Of a stretch of DNA of 39,425 nucleotides, positions 1 to 7,844 are shown one piece after another. This DNA comes from a bacterium (GTDB lineage: Bacteria; Sysuimicrobiota; Sysuimicrobiia; Sysuimicrobiales; Segetimicrobiaceae): positions 1-39,425 of the forward strand of contig DATGJN010000110.1 in NCBI GenBank assembly GCA_035295165.1. The letters run 5' to 3'. The position numbers and the translations under genes were made by a program. Under the pieces are notes generated by a model. The model was not told where the DNA came from. It saw only the letters and a program-made list of their open reading frames with translations, and ran no database searches. Numbering within the stretch: the first letter of the stretch is position 1; each line of letters opens with the position of its first letter.

Positions 1-1
1 C

Positions 2-187
2 GGCAACTCAGGCGGCAAGTCCGGTAGCGGCAACTCGGGCGGCAAGTCCGGTAGCGGCAACTCGGGTGGCAAGTCCGGTAGCGGGAACCAGGGCGGCAAC
101 GGCGGCGGCAACTCAGGCGGCAAGTCCGGTAGCGGCAACTCGGGTGGCAAATCCGGCAGCGGCAACTCGGGTGGCAAGTCCGGTAGC
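2..187 (+). repeat. 27-bp coding tandem repeats
   Basis: Units of 27 bp encoding GNSGGKSGS lie at 2-28, 29-55, 56-82, 107-133, 134-160 and 161-187. A 24-bp divergent spacer unit sits at 83-106. Copies differ by only a few bases, mostly synonymous (ggc/ggt, tca/tcg, aag/aaa), which suggests expansion under coding selection. The array may continue beyond the left edge of the window. Confidence 0.85.
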
Positions 188-289
188 GGCAAGTCGGGTA
201 ACGGCAGCCAGGGCGGTAACTCTGGAAACGGCCAGGGTGGCAACTCTGGGAACGGTCAGGGTGGCGGCAACTCGGGTGGCCGGAGCTAA
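2..289 (+). CDS. Glycine-rich repeat protein, C-terminal part (5' truncated by window edge)
   Basis: The plus-strand frame starting at base 2 is open from the window edge to a TAA at 287-289 and gives 95 residues of almost pure Gly, Ser, Asn, Lys and Gln. The unit GNSGGKSGS occurs six times, in two blocks of three split by GNQGGNGG. A looser Gly/Asn/Gln tail follows and the protein ends in GGRS. The repeated lysines make the tail basic. No start codon lies in the window, so the N-terminus and any signal peptide or domain are unseen. The codons keep the glycine reading, although alternate frames also stay open because of the repeat. Such tails occur on secreted, surface or nucleic-acid-binding proteins; I cannot assign a function. 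An HD-GYP gene follows 38 bases downstream on the same strand. Confidence 0.6.
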   Translation, partial: GNSGGKSGSGNSGGKSGSGNSGGKSGSGNQGGNGGGNSGGKSGSGNSGGKSGSGNSGGKSGSGKSGNGSQGGNSGNGQGGNSGNGQGGGNSGGRS

Positions 290-327
290 GTGCGGCCAGC
301 GTCCCACCAAGGAGCGGAGGCGGTCCA

Positions 328-1542
328 ATGGCTGTAGCACCCGCTTGGGGGTTCGGCAAGACGTCACAGACGCCGTCGCGAAGCGTCGCGGAAGCCTGGG
401 GGATCGGGAGGGGTCCACGCGCCACGCCCCGTAACGAGAGCCGCGTCGCGCCCCCAGATGTCGCGGCCGAGCGCGTGCTCCCGTCGAACTCAACCGGTGA
501 ATGGGGTGGCTTCGTACGGCTCCTCGTGTGCTTCGCACTGACCGTAGCCATCGAAATGGGGACAATCCCCGTTACCGGTTCCGTGATTGCGTGGCTACCG
601 CCGTTCCTCGTGGCATACGTCGTCCTTCTCACCGTCGCGCCACAAATGGTGCCCGCACTGCGCAAGCCAGATCTCATCATCGTGCTGGACATCGTTGTGA
701 TTACGTTCATCGTCATGATGTCCGGAGATCTCGGGAGCCCGTTCCTCTACCTCTACTATCTCGCCATCCTCGAAGCGGCGGCTCGGATGGACCTCAAACA
801 GGCTTTCGCCGCGGCGACAGCCACGGCGGCGACGATCGCCCTGCTGTGGACCTGGATGGGACAGGGGAGCCCTCTTGGTCCGAACGGGGTCCACATCGGC
901 GCGTTTGTCGGAGGTGGCTTCTTTCTGGCGCTGTACTTCGGCACGCTCATTCAGGAAGGCCGTACGTCGGCGCGACTCGCGCGTGCCTATGACACGACGT
1001 TAGAGGGATGGTCCCGCGCGCTCGACCTCCGGGACGAAGAAACGGAGGGCCATACCCGCCGCGTTGCCGAACTCACGCTTCGCCTGGGCCGCACCCTGGG
1101 ACTATCCAAACCCGATCTTGTGCAACTGTGGCGAGGAGCGCTCCTCCACGACATCGGCAAGATGGGTATCCCCGATGCCATCCTCCACAAACCGGGCCCC
1201 TTGACGGAGCATGAGACGGCCGTGATGCGCCATCACCCGGTGTATGCGTACGAACTTCTCGCCCCGATCGAGTACTTGCGGCCGGCGCTCGACGTTCCCT
1301 ACGGTCACCACGAAAAGTGGGACGGAACAGGATACCCCCGAGGTCTCAAGGGCGAGCAGATCCCGCTTGCCGCAAGGATCTTCGCCGTCGTGGACGTGTG
1401 GGACGCGCTTCGCTGGGATCGGTGGTACCGCTCCGCTTGGACCCTTGAGCAAACCCGGCAGTACCTCCGGGAGCAGACCGGCACACACTTCGACCCGCAC
1501 ATCGTGGACGTATTTCTCCGTATGGTTGAAGACACGCAGTGA
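328..1542 (+). CDS. Membrane-anchored HD-GYP domain phosphodiesterase
   Basis: Predicted cyclic-di-GMP phosphodiesterase, 404 aa. Residues 1-60 are polar and low in complexity. Residues about 62-210 hold several hydrophobic segments, so the protein should sit in the inner membrane. The HD-GYP domain covers about 225-400: H242 in GHTRR, the HDIGK motif at 274-278, IPDAIL, HH at 302-303, HHE at 327-329, DGTGYP at 332-337 and D356. All metal-ligand motifs of the family are present, so it is probably active; whether it cleaves c-di-GMP or another nucleotide cannot be read from sequence. The ATG at 328 is preceded by GGAGCGGAGG with a 7-base gap, which fixes the start. No GGDEF or EAL partner is in the window, and the N-terminal membrane region is not a sensor domain I can name. 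Confidence 0.9.
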   Translation: MAVAPAWGFGKTSQTPSRSVAEAWGIGRGPRATPRNESRVAPPDVAAERVLPSNSTGEWGGFVRLLVCFALTVAIEMGTIPVTGSVIAWLPPFLVAYVVLLTVAPQMVPALRKPDLIIVLDIVVITFIVMMSGDLGSPFLYLYYLAILEAAARMDLKQAFAAATATAATIALLWTWMGQGSPLGPNGVHIGAFVGGGFFLALYFGTLIQEGRTSARLARAYDTTLEGWSRALDLRDEETEGHTRRVAELTLRLGRTLGLSKPDLVQLWRGALLHDIGKMGIPDAILHKPGPLTEHETAVMRHHPVYAYELLAPIEYLRPALDVPYGHHEKWDGTGYPRGLKGEQIPLAARIFAVVDVWDALRWDRWYRSAWTLEQTRQYLREQTGTHFDPHIVDVFLRMVEDTQ

Positions 1543-1561
1543 CAACGGGTGCTCCGCGAGG

Positions 1562-1582
1562 CGCCGCGAGAAGCTCGCGGTG
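1562..1582. terminator. Hairpin between convergent genes
   Basis: CGCCGCGAG and CTCGCGGTG form a 9-bp stem (one G-U pair) around an AAG loop, in the 58-base gap between the ends of the HD-GYP gene and plsC. No T-run follows on either strand, so it is a terminator candidate by position only. Confidence 0.4.
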
Positions 1583-1600
1583 ACTCCCTGAGGGTACCAC

Positions 1601-2212
1601 TCACGCGAGGAGCGCGGCGAGCGCCGACATGTAGCGGCGCCCCAACAAATTAATCTCCTCCCGTCCCGCCTTCGCCCCGTTGCCGTCGACGCCGGCGACC
1701 GGGATGTGCTCGCCGATCCGCACCCGGATCGTGCCGCGTCGAAGCCGGTGTGCCCCGCGGGGGAGCACCTCGTCCGTGCCGGTGATGGCGACCGGCAACA
1801 GGGCTGCGCCCGTGCGGAGCGCGAGCAGCGCGGCACCGGGTTCGGGCGGGCGAAGCTCCCGGCCAAACGCGCGGGTGCCCTCCGGGAACATCACCAGGAC
1901 CCCCCCGTCGGCGAGAATCTTGAGCGCCGTGCGTAGGGCCTGTCGATCGGCCTCCCCCCGGCGCACGGGAAACGCGCCGCACGCGCTGATCCACCAGCGC
2001 ACACCGGGCACCCGGAACAGCTCCTGCTTTGCCATGAACGTGACGCGGCGGCGCAGCGCCGAGCCGACGACGAGGGGGTCCAGATCGCTGCGGTGGTTGC
2101 TGACGACGATCACCGGACCCATCGCGGGCTCGTGTTCCCGCCCGTCCACGCGGAACCCGAACCACCACCGCAGCACGGCGCGGGTAATCATCCTGGACAG
2201 GCTATAGACCAC
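1601..2212 (-). CDS. plsC: 1-acyl-sn-glycerol-3-phosphate acyltransferase (PlsC family)
   Basis: Acylates lysophosphatidate to phosphatidate in phospholipid synthesis at the membrane. 203 aa, the normal size for a short PlsC. The acyltransferase motifs are clear: NHRSDLD at 39-45 (catalytic H and D), an F-R-V-P-G segment near 66-70, and FPEGTR at 109-114 for phosphate binding. The GTG start at 2212 lies inside the last codons of cmk (11-base overlap), so translation is probably coupled to cmk; an in-frame ATG seven codons later is an alternative. The cmk-plsC order is common in Firmicutes-like genomes, where it is often followed by lytB or rpsA; here the operon ends at plsC. Confidence 0.9.
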   Translation of the reverse strand: MVYSLSRMITRAVLRWWFGFRVDGREHEPAMGPVIVVSNHRSDLDPLVVGSALRRRVTFMAKQELFRVPGVRWWISACGAFPVRRGEADRQALRTALKILADGGVLVMFPEGTRAFGRELRPPEPGAALLALRTGAALLPVAITGTDEVLPRGAHRLRRGTIRVRIGEHIPVAGVDGNGAKAGREEINLLGRRYMSALAALLA

Positions 2213-2888
2213 GAACGCGCTCCGCGAGTGCGAAGATGCGGTCCACGACCTGCTCGACGCTCAGATCAGTGCTGTCGATCACGACGGCGTCCGGCGCCAC
2301 CCGCAACGGCCCCACCGTGCGCGTGGTCGCCGCCCGGTCGTCCTCGTGCGCGATCCGGCGGACGTCCTCAATCGAGACCATCTCTCCGGCCGCCGCCATC
2401 TCCGCCTGCCGGCGGCGCGCCCGGGCATCGAGCGAGGCGGTGAGATACACTTTGACCTGCGCACCCGGGAGAATCACCGATCCGATGTCGCGTCCATCCA
2501 TGACCACTCCCCCGGACGTGCCGAGCGCGCGCTGGAGGTCCCCTAGCACGGCGCGCACCTCCGGAACGCCGGCGACCTTTCCGACGACCCGGTTCACCGC
2601 CACGGTCCGAAGATCGTCGGTGACGTCCTCACCGTCCACGGTGACTTGGGTGCTCCCATCGGACCCGGTCTCGACGCCGAGGCCGATCTCACGGGCCACG
2701 GTGGCGAGCGCCGCGGGGTCGTCCATAGAAACGCCGCGGCGGAGGGCCGCAACCGCCACTGCGCGGTACATCGCTCCGGTGTCCACGTATCGAAAGCCGA
2801 GGCGCCGCGCCACCTCGCGCGCCACGGTGCTCTTGCCAGATCCCATCGGGCCGTCGATCGCCACCGCGATCTCGGAGCTCGTCGCCAC
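2202..2888 (-). CDS. cmk: Cytidylate kinase
   Basis: Phosphorylates CMP and dCMP to the diphosphates. 228 aa when started at the GTG at 2888, typical of bacterial Cmk. The P-loop GPMGSGKST lies at about 13-21, followed by the VDTGAMYRA substrate-binding motif and MDGRDIGS near the middle, all characteristic of Cmk. The frame stays open upstream to 3158, but that extension is arginine-rich, unlike the family, and overlaps the divergent glycosyltransferase, so I reject it. No strong Shine-Dalgarno sequence precedes the GTG. It is the first gene of a two-gene unit with plsC and shares its upstream region with the plus-strand glycosyltransferase gene. Confidence 0.92.
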   Translation of the reverse strand: MATSSEIAVAIDGPMGSGKSTVAREVARRLGFRYVDTGAMYRAVAVAALRRGVSMDDPAALATVAREIGLGVETGSDGSTQVTVDGEDVTDDLRTVAVNRVVGKVAGVPEVRAVLGDLQRALGTSGGVVMDGRDIGSVILPGAQVKVYLTASLDARARRRQAEMAAAGEMVSIEDVRRIAHEDDRAATTRTVGPLRVAPDAVVIDSTDLSVEQVVDRIFALAERVRGL

Positions 2889-2939
2889 GGATTGTCGAAT
2901 TCGGGGTCGGCGCGGATCGCTCCTACAGAATGCGCGACG

Positions 2940-2969
2940 TTGACGCGTGCCGGCGCATTCCGTTACGAT
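2940..2969 (+). promoter_or_regulatory. Candidate promoter of the GT39 gene, near-leaderless
   Basis: TTGACG (2940-2945) and TACGAT (2964-2969) are separated by 18 bases. Transcription would begin about 7-9 bases downstream, at or just before the ATG at 2978. No Shine-Dalgarno of useful spacing is present, which fits a leaderless or very short-leader mRNA. Confidence 0.45.
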
Positions 2970-2977
2970 CGTACAGG

Positions 2978-4456
2978 ATGCCCCGCCTGCCCCGCCCTGT
3001 GCTCGTCGGTCTCCTGGCGCTGCTCGCCCTCCGCCTGGTGATCGCTGCCGCACTCCCGCTTGGCGACGACGAAGCGTATTACTGGGACTGGTCCCGACAC
3101 CTCGCCCCAGGTTACGTCGACCACCCGCCAGCGATCGCGCTGCTGATCTGGGCCGCACGACACTTGACCGCGAACCCAGGCCTCGCGGTCCACGGGGTCG
3201 CGGCGGTGCTATCGTTCGTCACGTCACTGGCCGTGTACGCCCTGGCGCGCGATGTGCTCGGCCGGCCGGAGGCGGCCGCCTGGGCAGTCGTTGTGTTCAA
3301 CGTCGTGCCCGTCTTCGCCGGCGGTGCGGTGCTCGCGGCACCCGACGCGCCACTCGGGCTGTGCTGGGTGCTTGCGTTGCTCTGGGCGTGGCGGGCCGTG
3401 CATCGGCCTGGGCGGGCGGTGTGGGCCGCGGCCGGCTTGTGGACGGGGCTCGCCCTGCAGAGCAAGTACACGGCCGTGTTCCTTCCCCTGTCCATCGGGG
3501 CGTGGCTCGCCCTCCACCCCACCCATCGCCGCTGGTGGCGGCACTGGGAGCCATACGGGGCGCTAGCGCTCGCGGTCGCCGTTTTCGCCCCGGTCGTGTG
3601 GTGGAACGCCGCGCACCACTGGATCTCGTTTGCGATCGACGTCGGCCGGCCAGGCTGGTCGGGTCGCGGCAACTTCCCGACGTTCGTCGGGTTGGAGCTC
3701 GTTTACCTCGGACCGCTCATGCTCCCCGCGCTGCTTTGGGCACTCGCGGTGGCCGCGCGGCGTGGCCTCGCCGGAGACGACGCGTGGCTGTTTCTGGCCG
3801 CGGCAGGCATCCCGGTCATTGTCACCATGTTCGCGGTCAGCGTGTTCGGCGAGGCGAAGGGGCACTGGGCGGCCCCCGGATACGTAACCGCGACGATCGC
3901 GCTTGCGGGCCTCGCGACGGAACGGCCGTGGCGGGTCCGGCGCGCGGCATGGCGCGGCACCGCCGTCGCCGTGCTCGTCTCCACGCTACTGATCACCGCG
4001 TTGATCTATGCGATCCCGGCGATCGGTCCGGCCCTCCTGCCGCCTCACCTGGATCCCACCGTGGACTACGTGGGATGGCCGGCGGCCAGCCGTGAGATCG
4101 TCGCGGCCGGTGCCCGCGGCGCCCGCGGTCCCTACTTTATCACCAGCGACCGCTATCAAGTGATGGCGCAGTTCGATCTCTACACGAACGACCGATACAC
4201 GACCACCACCATCACTGGCGAAGATCAGTACGGCGTCTGGGCGGCGTGGCCGGCGCTTCGCGGACAAGACGGCCTGTTCGTCACCGACGGACGGTACGCG
4301 ATCCAGGTGGACCTGCGAGAGGGGTGTCGCGCGCTCGAACCTGCGCCGCCGGTACCGGTGAGTCGAGGCGGAACCGTCGTGCGCACCCTCGGGTTGGTGT
4401 GGTGCCGCGGATTTCTCGGGCACCCCATCCCGCCGCTCCACCTACGCACGCGCTAG
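2978..4456 (+). CDS. GT39/ArnT-like membrane glycosyltransferase
   Basis: Probable polyprenyl-phosphate-sugar-dependent glycosyltransferase, acting on the outer face of the cytoplasmic membrane. About 492 aa from the ATG at 2978. The first hydrophobic helix is followed by the acidic pair in GDDEAYYWDW (residues 29-38), then HLAPGYVDHPP, the conserved first periplasmic loop of the PMT_2/GT39 family (ArnT, bacterial protein mannosyltransferases). About ten further hydrophobic segments follow up to about residue 360, then a soluble C-terminal domain of about 130 residues. An upstream ATG at 2930 would add 16 residues but would swallow the promoter-like element and give a charged start, so I prefer 2978. 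Donor and acceptor are unknown. The gene is divergent from cmk and convergent with the PspC gene. Confidence 0.85.
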   Translation: MPRLPRPVLVGLLALLALRLVIAAALPLGDDEAYYWDWSRHLAPGYVDHPPAIALLIWAARHLTANPGLAVHGVAAVLSFVTSLAVYALARDVLGRPEAAAWAVVVFNVVPVFAGGAVLAAPDAPLGLCWVLALLWAWRAVHRPGRAVWAAAGLWTGLALQSKYTAVFLPLSIGAWLALHPTHRRWWRHWEPYGALALAVAVFAPVVWWNAAHHWISFAIDVGRPGWSGRGNFPTFVGLELVYLGPLMLPALLWALAVAARRGLAGDDAWLFLAAAGIPVIVTMFAVSVFGEAKGHWAAPGYVTATIALAGLATERPWRVRRAAWRGTAVAVLVSTLLITALIYAIPAIGPALLPPHLDPTVDYVGWPAASREIVAAGARGARGPYFITSDRYQVMAQFDLYTNDRYTTTTITGEDQYGVWAAWPALRGQDGLFVTDGRYAIQVDLREGCRALEPAPPVPVSRGGTVVRTLGLVWCRGFLGHPIPPLHLRTR

Positions 4457-4481
4457 CGGTCGCGACGCCAACCTCGAGTGC

Positions 4482-4931
4482 TCAGTCCCGCCGAGAACCC
4501 GATCGCAGCAGCAGGAGCACCAGACCGCCGAGGATGAGCACCACCGGGAACACCTGATCCTGGACGATGGGAAGGAAGAGCCGCAGGTTTCGAAGCAGCA
4601 GATAGACGCCGCCCAACACGAGCAGCCAGCCGAGCATGCGGAGCCGCCGGTCGTCCCCCCGCTCGCTCGGGGGTGGGGCCGCGCCGGGGACGTCCGGACG
4701 TTCTGGCAGCGGCGCCTCCGGGACGATCAGCACCGTCACGAGGTACAGCAACACCCCGAGACCGTTCCAGGCCGCCAGCAGCACAAATCCCAACCGGATC
4801 GGGTTGCTGTCCACTGCGAAGTACCGCCCGAGCCCGCCACAGACCCCGGCGATCCAGTAGTCCTCACGCGACCGGTAGAGCTTCCGCCCCACTCGTCCAC
4901 CGCCCGGCCCGACGACCTCTGCGAAGCGCAC
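4482..4931 (-). CDS. PspC domain membrane protein
   Basis: 149 aa. Residues about 17-65 form a PspC domain: KLYRSREDYWIAGVCGGLG, then a conserved N-P-I-R segment and a transmembrane helix ending LIVPEAPLPE. Two more hydrophobic stretches near 98-112 and 124-143 suggest a duplicated membrane C-terminus, as in PspC/LiaF-like envelope-stress proteins. Start choice is unsure: the GTG at 4931 has no clear ribosome site, and a second GTG at 4892 would begin the protein just before KLYRS, as many PspC proteins do. It follows the carboxypeptidase gene after 38 bases and may be in its operon, in keeping with a role at the envelope. The exact function is unknown. Confidence 0.8.
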   Translation of the reverse strand: MRFAEVVGPGGGRVGRKLYRSREDYWIAGVCGGLGRYFAVDSNPIRLGFVLLAAWNGLGVLLYLVTVLIVPEAPLPERPDVPGAAPPPSERGDDRRLRMLGWLLVLGGVYLLLRNLRLFLPIVQDQVFPVVLILGGLVLLLLRSGSRRD

Positions 4932-4969
4932 GGCTGGAGCGGAGCCGAACCCGTGCGGCTACTCCACCC

Positions 4970-6337
4970 TTAGAGCACCGCCGCCGCACCGACGACGTGC
5001 TGAACCACGACACCCATCCAGTGGAGCACATCCTCGAGATCCGTGCGCGCCGACAAGCTACGGGCCGCGACGAGCGGCGCGGACTGCAGCAACCGGCCCT
5101 CCTCGTAGAAGTCGACCTCGCCCACGCGGGCGCCGCGGCGGATCGGCAGCGTGAGGTGTCGATCGACGACCACCCGTCGTACCGGTTCCGTCTCCCCGCT
5201 CACAACGCCGTACACGGGCGCGGGCACAACTCCCAGGAGGAGGCCGTCCCCTCCGCGCACTTGGATCGCCGCCATTTCCTCCCCAGCGCGCGCGAGTTCG
5301 ATCGAACGGTAGTGGTCAAATCCGTACGACAGCAACCGCTGCGCGTCCCCCCACATGTCCCCGCTATGCAGGAGCACGGCGATGAGCCGCCAGCCGTTTC
5401 GAGTCGCGGACGCCACCAGCGTCTCGCCGGACATGTCCACGTACCCGGTCTTCACGCCGTCCGCACCCGCATACCGCGAGAGCAGCCGGTTGTGGTTCCA
5501 GAGGACGTGTGCGGGCCCGATCGGCGGCTGAAATCTCCACTCGCGAGTCCGGACGATGTCTTCGAACGTTGGGTTCTGCATCGCAACGCGCGTGATCAGC
5601 GCGAGGTCGTACGCGGTCGTGTAGTGGTTCGGATCGTAGAGACCGTGTGGCGAAGTGAAATGGGTTTGCCGCGCCCCCAGGCGCTTCGCCTCCGCGTTCA
5701 TGCGGGCAACAAACGCGGGCACGGACCCTGCGACCCCTTCTGCGACCGCGAGGGCGACGTCGTTGCCGGACTGGAGCATCAGGCCGTACAAGAGATCGTG
5801 CAGCGAGATCTTAGCCCCCTGCGGCAGCCCGACGACGGACCCGACACGGAACTTGGCCACCTCCGGGCTGATCGTGATCATCGAGTCGAGCGGCATGCTC
5901 TCCAGTGCAACGAGCGCCGTCAGCACCTTCGTCGTACTGGCCGGGGGCCACACGAGGTGCGGATTCCGGCTGTACAGCACCTCACCGGTCCGGGCGTCCA
6001 TCAGCAACGCGGCGGTCGCGGTGACGCGAACCGGCGCAACTACCGGAGCCTCCCGACGGTACTGCGCCATCAGCCACGGCTTCGCCGCGATTGTCGCGGC
6101 CGCGCCGCCGACGGGTCGCGGGGTCCCGGCCGCAGTCGCCCGCACGGTCCCGCCTGGGGTCGCATGCGCCGTCCTCCCCGGGATCGCCCGCACGGTCCCG
6201 CCTCGGGTCGCGTGCACCGTCCTCCCCGGGATCGCCCGCGCGGTCCCGCTGAGCGCTAGCGGGAGCACGAGCAACCCGGCGCACAGCGCCGCGAGGCCCC
6301 TAGGACGCAGGATCGGGAAGCGACGGCTGGCGATCAT
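4970..6337 (-). CDS. dacF: D-alanyl-D-alanine carboxypeptidase (S11, DacF/PBP5 type) with repeat linker
   Basis: Removes the terminal D-Ala from peptidoglycan stem peptides outside the membrane. 455 aa. Residues 1-35 are a signal peptide (RR, hydrophobic core, ending GTARA). Residues 32-70 are a low-complexity linker made of two 16-residue repeats (RAIPGRT core). The peptidase domain begins near 105 with active-site S134-TT-K137, SGN at 190-192 and KTG at 296-298, all intact. A beta-rich PBP5-type C-terminal domain (about 330-410) follows, and the end is amphipathic, typical of a membrane anchor. The ATG at 6337 overlaps scpB by 38 bases; a later start would lose the signal peptide. The scpA-scpB-dac order is well known in Firmicutes-like genomes. 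Confidence 0.92.
   Translation of the reverse strand: MIASRRFPILRPRGLAALCAGLLVLPLALSGTARAIPGRTVHATRGGTVRAIPGRTAHATPGGTVRATAAGTPRPVGGAAATIAAKPWLMAQYRREAPVVAPVRVTATAALLMDARTGEVLYSRNPHLVWPPASTTKVLTALVALESMPLDSMITISPEVAKFRVGSVVGLPQGAKISLHDLLYGLMLQSGNDVALAVAEGVAGSVPAFVARMNAEAKRLGARQTHFTSPHGLYDPNHYTTAYDLALITRVAMQNPTFEDIVRTREWRFQPPIGPAHVLWNHNRLLSRYAGADGVKTGYVDMSGETLVASATRNGWRLIAVLLHSGDMWGDAQRLLSYGFDHYRSIELARAGEEMAAIQVRGGDGLLLGVVPAPVYGVVSGETEPVRRVVVDRHLTLPIRRGARVGEVDFYEEGRLLQSAPLVAARSLSARTDLEDVLHWMGVVVQHVVGAAAVL
6141..6249 (-). repeat. 48-bp tandem repeat (about 2.3 copies) inside the carboxypeptidase gene
   Basis: Units at 6141-6188 and 6189-6236 match at all but four positions, and a partial third copy runs to about 6249. 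Each unit encodes 16 residues with the core RAIPGRT between the signal peptide and the catalytic domain. The unit length is a multiple of three, so copy-number change would keep the frame. Confidence 0.85.
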
Positions 6338-6956
6338 TGGCGGAAAGCGACGGAAGCGCTCCGAGATCCTTCAGTCCGAAGTACCGTAGAAACCCTTCGG
6401 TGCTGCCGTACAGAATCGGTCGGCCCGGGCCGGGGCGGCGCCCGACCTCGCGGATCAACCGCCGATCTTGCAGCTTCGTCAGGTGATACGCTGAGTGCAC
6501 GCCGCGGACTGCATCGATCTCGGCGCGCGTGACCGGCTGCCGGTACGCAACGATCGCCAGCACCTCGAGGGTCGCGCGGGTGAGCGGCTCCAGTTCGCTC
6601 ATGCGGAGCATCCGCTGCACGTAGGGGCCGTATTCCGGACGGGTGCACAACTGATAGCCGCCGGCGACCTCCTGGATCTGCAGCCCCCGCCCTCCGTACT
6701 CGACCTGCAGCGCCGCGAGGGTGGCGCGGATCTCGTCCTCGCCAACGTCCAAGACCTTGCGGAGTTCCCCGACCCGTGCCGGTCCGCCCTTCGTCAGCAG
6801 CAGGCACTCGATCGCGTTGCGGACCTCCGTGTTGCCCTCGCGGCTCGGCCGCAACACCTCATTCCGCGCTTCCGGCCGCGCCGTATCGAGCGCCACGCGC
6901 CCGTCTCCACCGCGGGGTATCGCGGTGCCGTTGTCCCACGATTCTCCGTCGCTCAT
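6300..6956 (-). CDS. scpB: Segregation and condensation protein B
   Basis: Subunit of the SMC-ScpA-ScpB condensin complex, which compacts and segregates the chromosome. 218 aa. The first 45 residues are a polar extension. Two winged-helix domains follow: the first from VRNAIECLLLTKGGP to about 115, the second with LEVLAIVAYRQPVTRAEID and GRPILYGST, the signature end of ScpB, then FLRYFGLKDLGALP. The ATG at 6956 overlaps the scpA stop as ATGA, so the two are translationally coupled and likely made in matched amounts. The C-terminal tail overlaps the start of the carboxypeptidase gene. Confidence 0.93.
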   Translation of the reverse strand: MSDGESWDNGTAIPRGGDGRVALDTARPEARNEVLRPSREGNTEVRNAIECLLLTKGGPARVGELRKVLDVGEDEIRATLAALQVEYGGRGLQIQEVAGGYQLCTRPEYGPYVQRMLRMSELEPLTRATLEVLAIVAYRQPVTRAEIDAVRGVHSAYHLTKLQDRRLIREVGRRPGPGRPILYGSTEGFLRYFGLKDLGALPSLSANDRQPSLPDPAS

Positions 6957-7684
6957 GACTCCTCCACCACCAGCATGACTTCGATCTCCGCGAACGCCTG
7001 GGCCTGCCGGGCACGAATGCGCCGCTGCTTAATCAGTTCTAACAGGGCAAGGAACGTCACGATCACCTCGAGGCGGCTCGCGCCTGCCCGGAAGAACCGC
7101 CCGAAGCCCAATGCGCCGCCCGCCAGCCGGAGCATCTGCACGACGGCGTCCATCTTCTCCCCGACCGTGAAGCGCTCGCCGGCGATCTCGCCGGGGAGGT
7201 TGACGGCGCGTTCCAACACCTGCGCAAACGCGGTGAACAGGTCGCGAAGGGTGACGCCTTCGAGCAGGACGTCGCCGTCCGGCTCGCGCGCATCCGCGGG
7301 CCGTGCGAACACGCGGCTCTGGAGATCCTCCAGTACCCGAAGCGCCTGGGCGGCATCGCGAAACTGGAGATATTCCGCCATCTGCGCGCCGAGCCGTTCT
7401 CCAAGGTCGGAGGCTCCGGTTTCCTCGACGGCGGGGGGCGTATCGGCGGGGGGCGCCTTCGGGACCAGCGTGCGGGCCTTCAAGTCGGTCAAGACCGCGA
7501 GATGGACGAGCGTCTCGGACGCGTCGTCCAGGTCGTGGTGGGCGCGGACACGAGCCAAAAACTCCTCGGCGATCTCACGCAGTGGCACCCTCTGCAGATC
7601 TACCTGACCGCGATAGGCCAAGCTGACAAGGAGATCCAGGGGGCCTTCAAACGCGGCGCACTGCACCTGATAGACCACGACCAT
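6953..7684 (-). CDS. scpA: Segregation and condensation protein A
   Basis: The kleisin that bridges the SMC heads and binds ScpB. 243 aa. The N-terminal FEGPLDLLVSLA (12-23) is the family signature. The middle (about 95-170) is a variable linker, and the C-terminus (about 175-243) is a winged-helix domain ending AFAEIEVMLV. The ATG at 7684 touches GGAGG with no spacer, while a GTG two codons later (7678) has a six-base gap and may be the true start. The gene is first in scpA-scpB-dac-pspC. A gap of 160 bases separates it from the M50 protease gene upstream. Confidence 0.93.
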   Translation of the reverse strand: MVVVYQVQCAAFEGPLDLLVSLAYRGQVDLQRVPLREIAEEFLARVRAHHDLDDASETLVHLAVLTDLKARTLVPKAPPADTPPAVEETGASDLGERLGAQMAEYLQFRDAAQALRVLEDLQSRVFARPADAREPDGDVLLEGVTLRDLFTAFAQVLERAVNLPGEIAGERFTVGEKMDAVVQMLRLAGGALGFGRFFRAGASRLEVIVTFLALLELIKQRRIRARQAQAFAEIEVMLVVEES

Positions 7685-7786
7685 CCTCCGACCGCTGCTG
7701 CGACTAAGATGCTCCGATGCTGCTACGTCTACGGCCCCTCACGGTGCTCGCGCTCTCTTCTCCGTCTCCCTCGGGGTTCCTGCTCC

Positions 7787-7812
7787 CTCGCGCGGGTTCT
7801 TTCGACCGCGAG
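7787..7812. other. Imperfect hairpin in the M50-scpA gap
   Basis: The 160-base gap 7685-7844 holds no gene. CTCGCGCGGGT (7787-7797) and ACCGCGAG (7805-7812) can pair around a TCTTTCG loop with a two-base bulge. It has no T-run. It could end the lysA-M50 transcript or belong to the scpA leader; nothing else stands out. Confidence 0.3.
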
Positions 7813-7844
7813 CGCGCCGCGGGGACCGTGCCTCCCGGATGGCA

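Noticed and set aside
1-290. CRISPR-like regular repeats at the left edge
   Set aside because: The 27-bp units are directly adjacent with no unique spacers and encode a regular Gly-rich protein.
2889-3158. N-terminal extension of cmk
   Set aside because: The added stretch is Arg/Gly-rich, unlike the family, and overlaps the divergent glycosyltransferase gene and its promoter.
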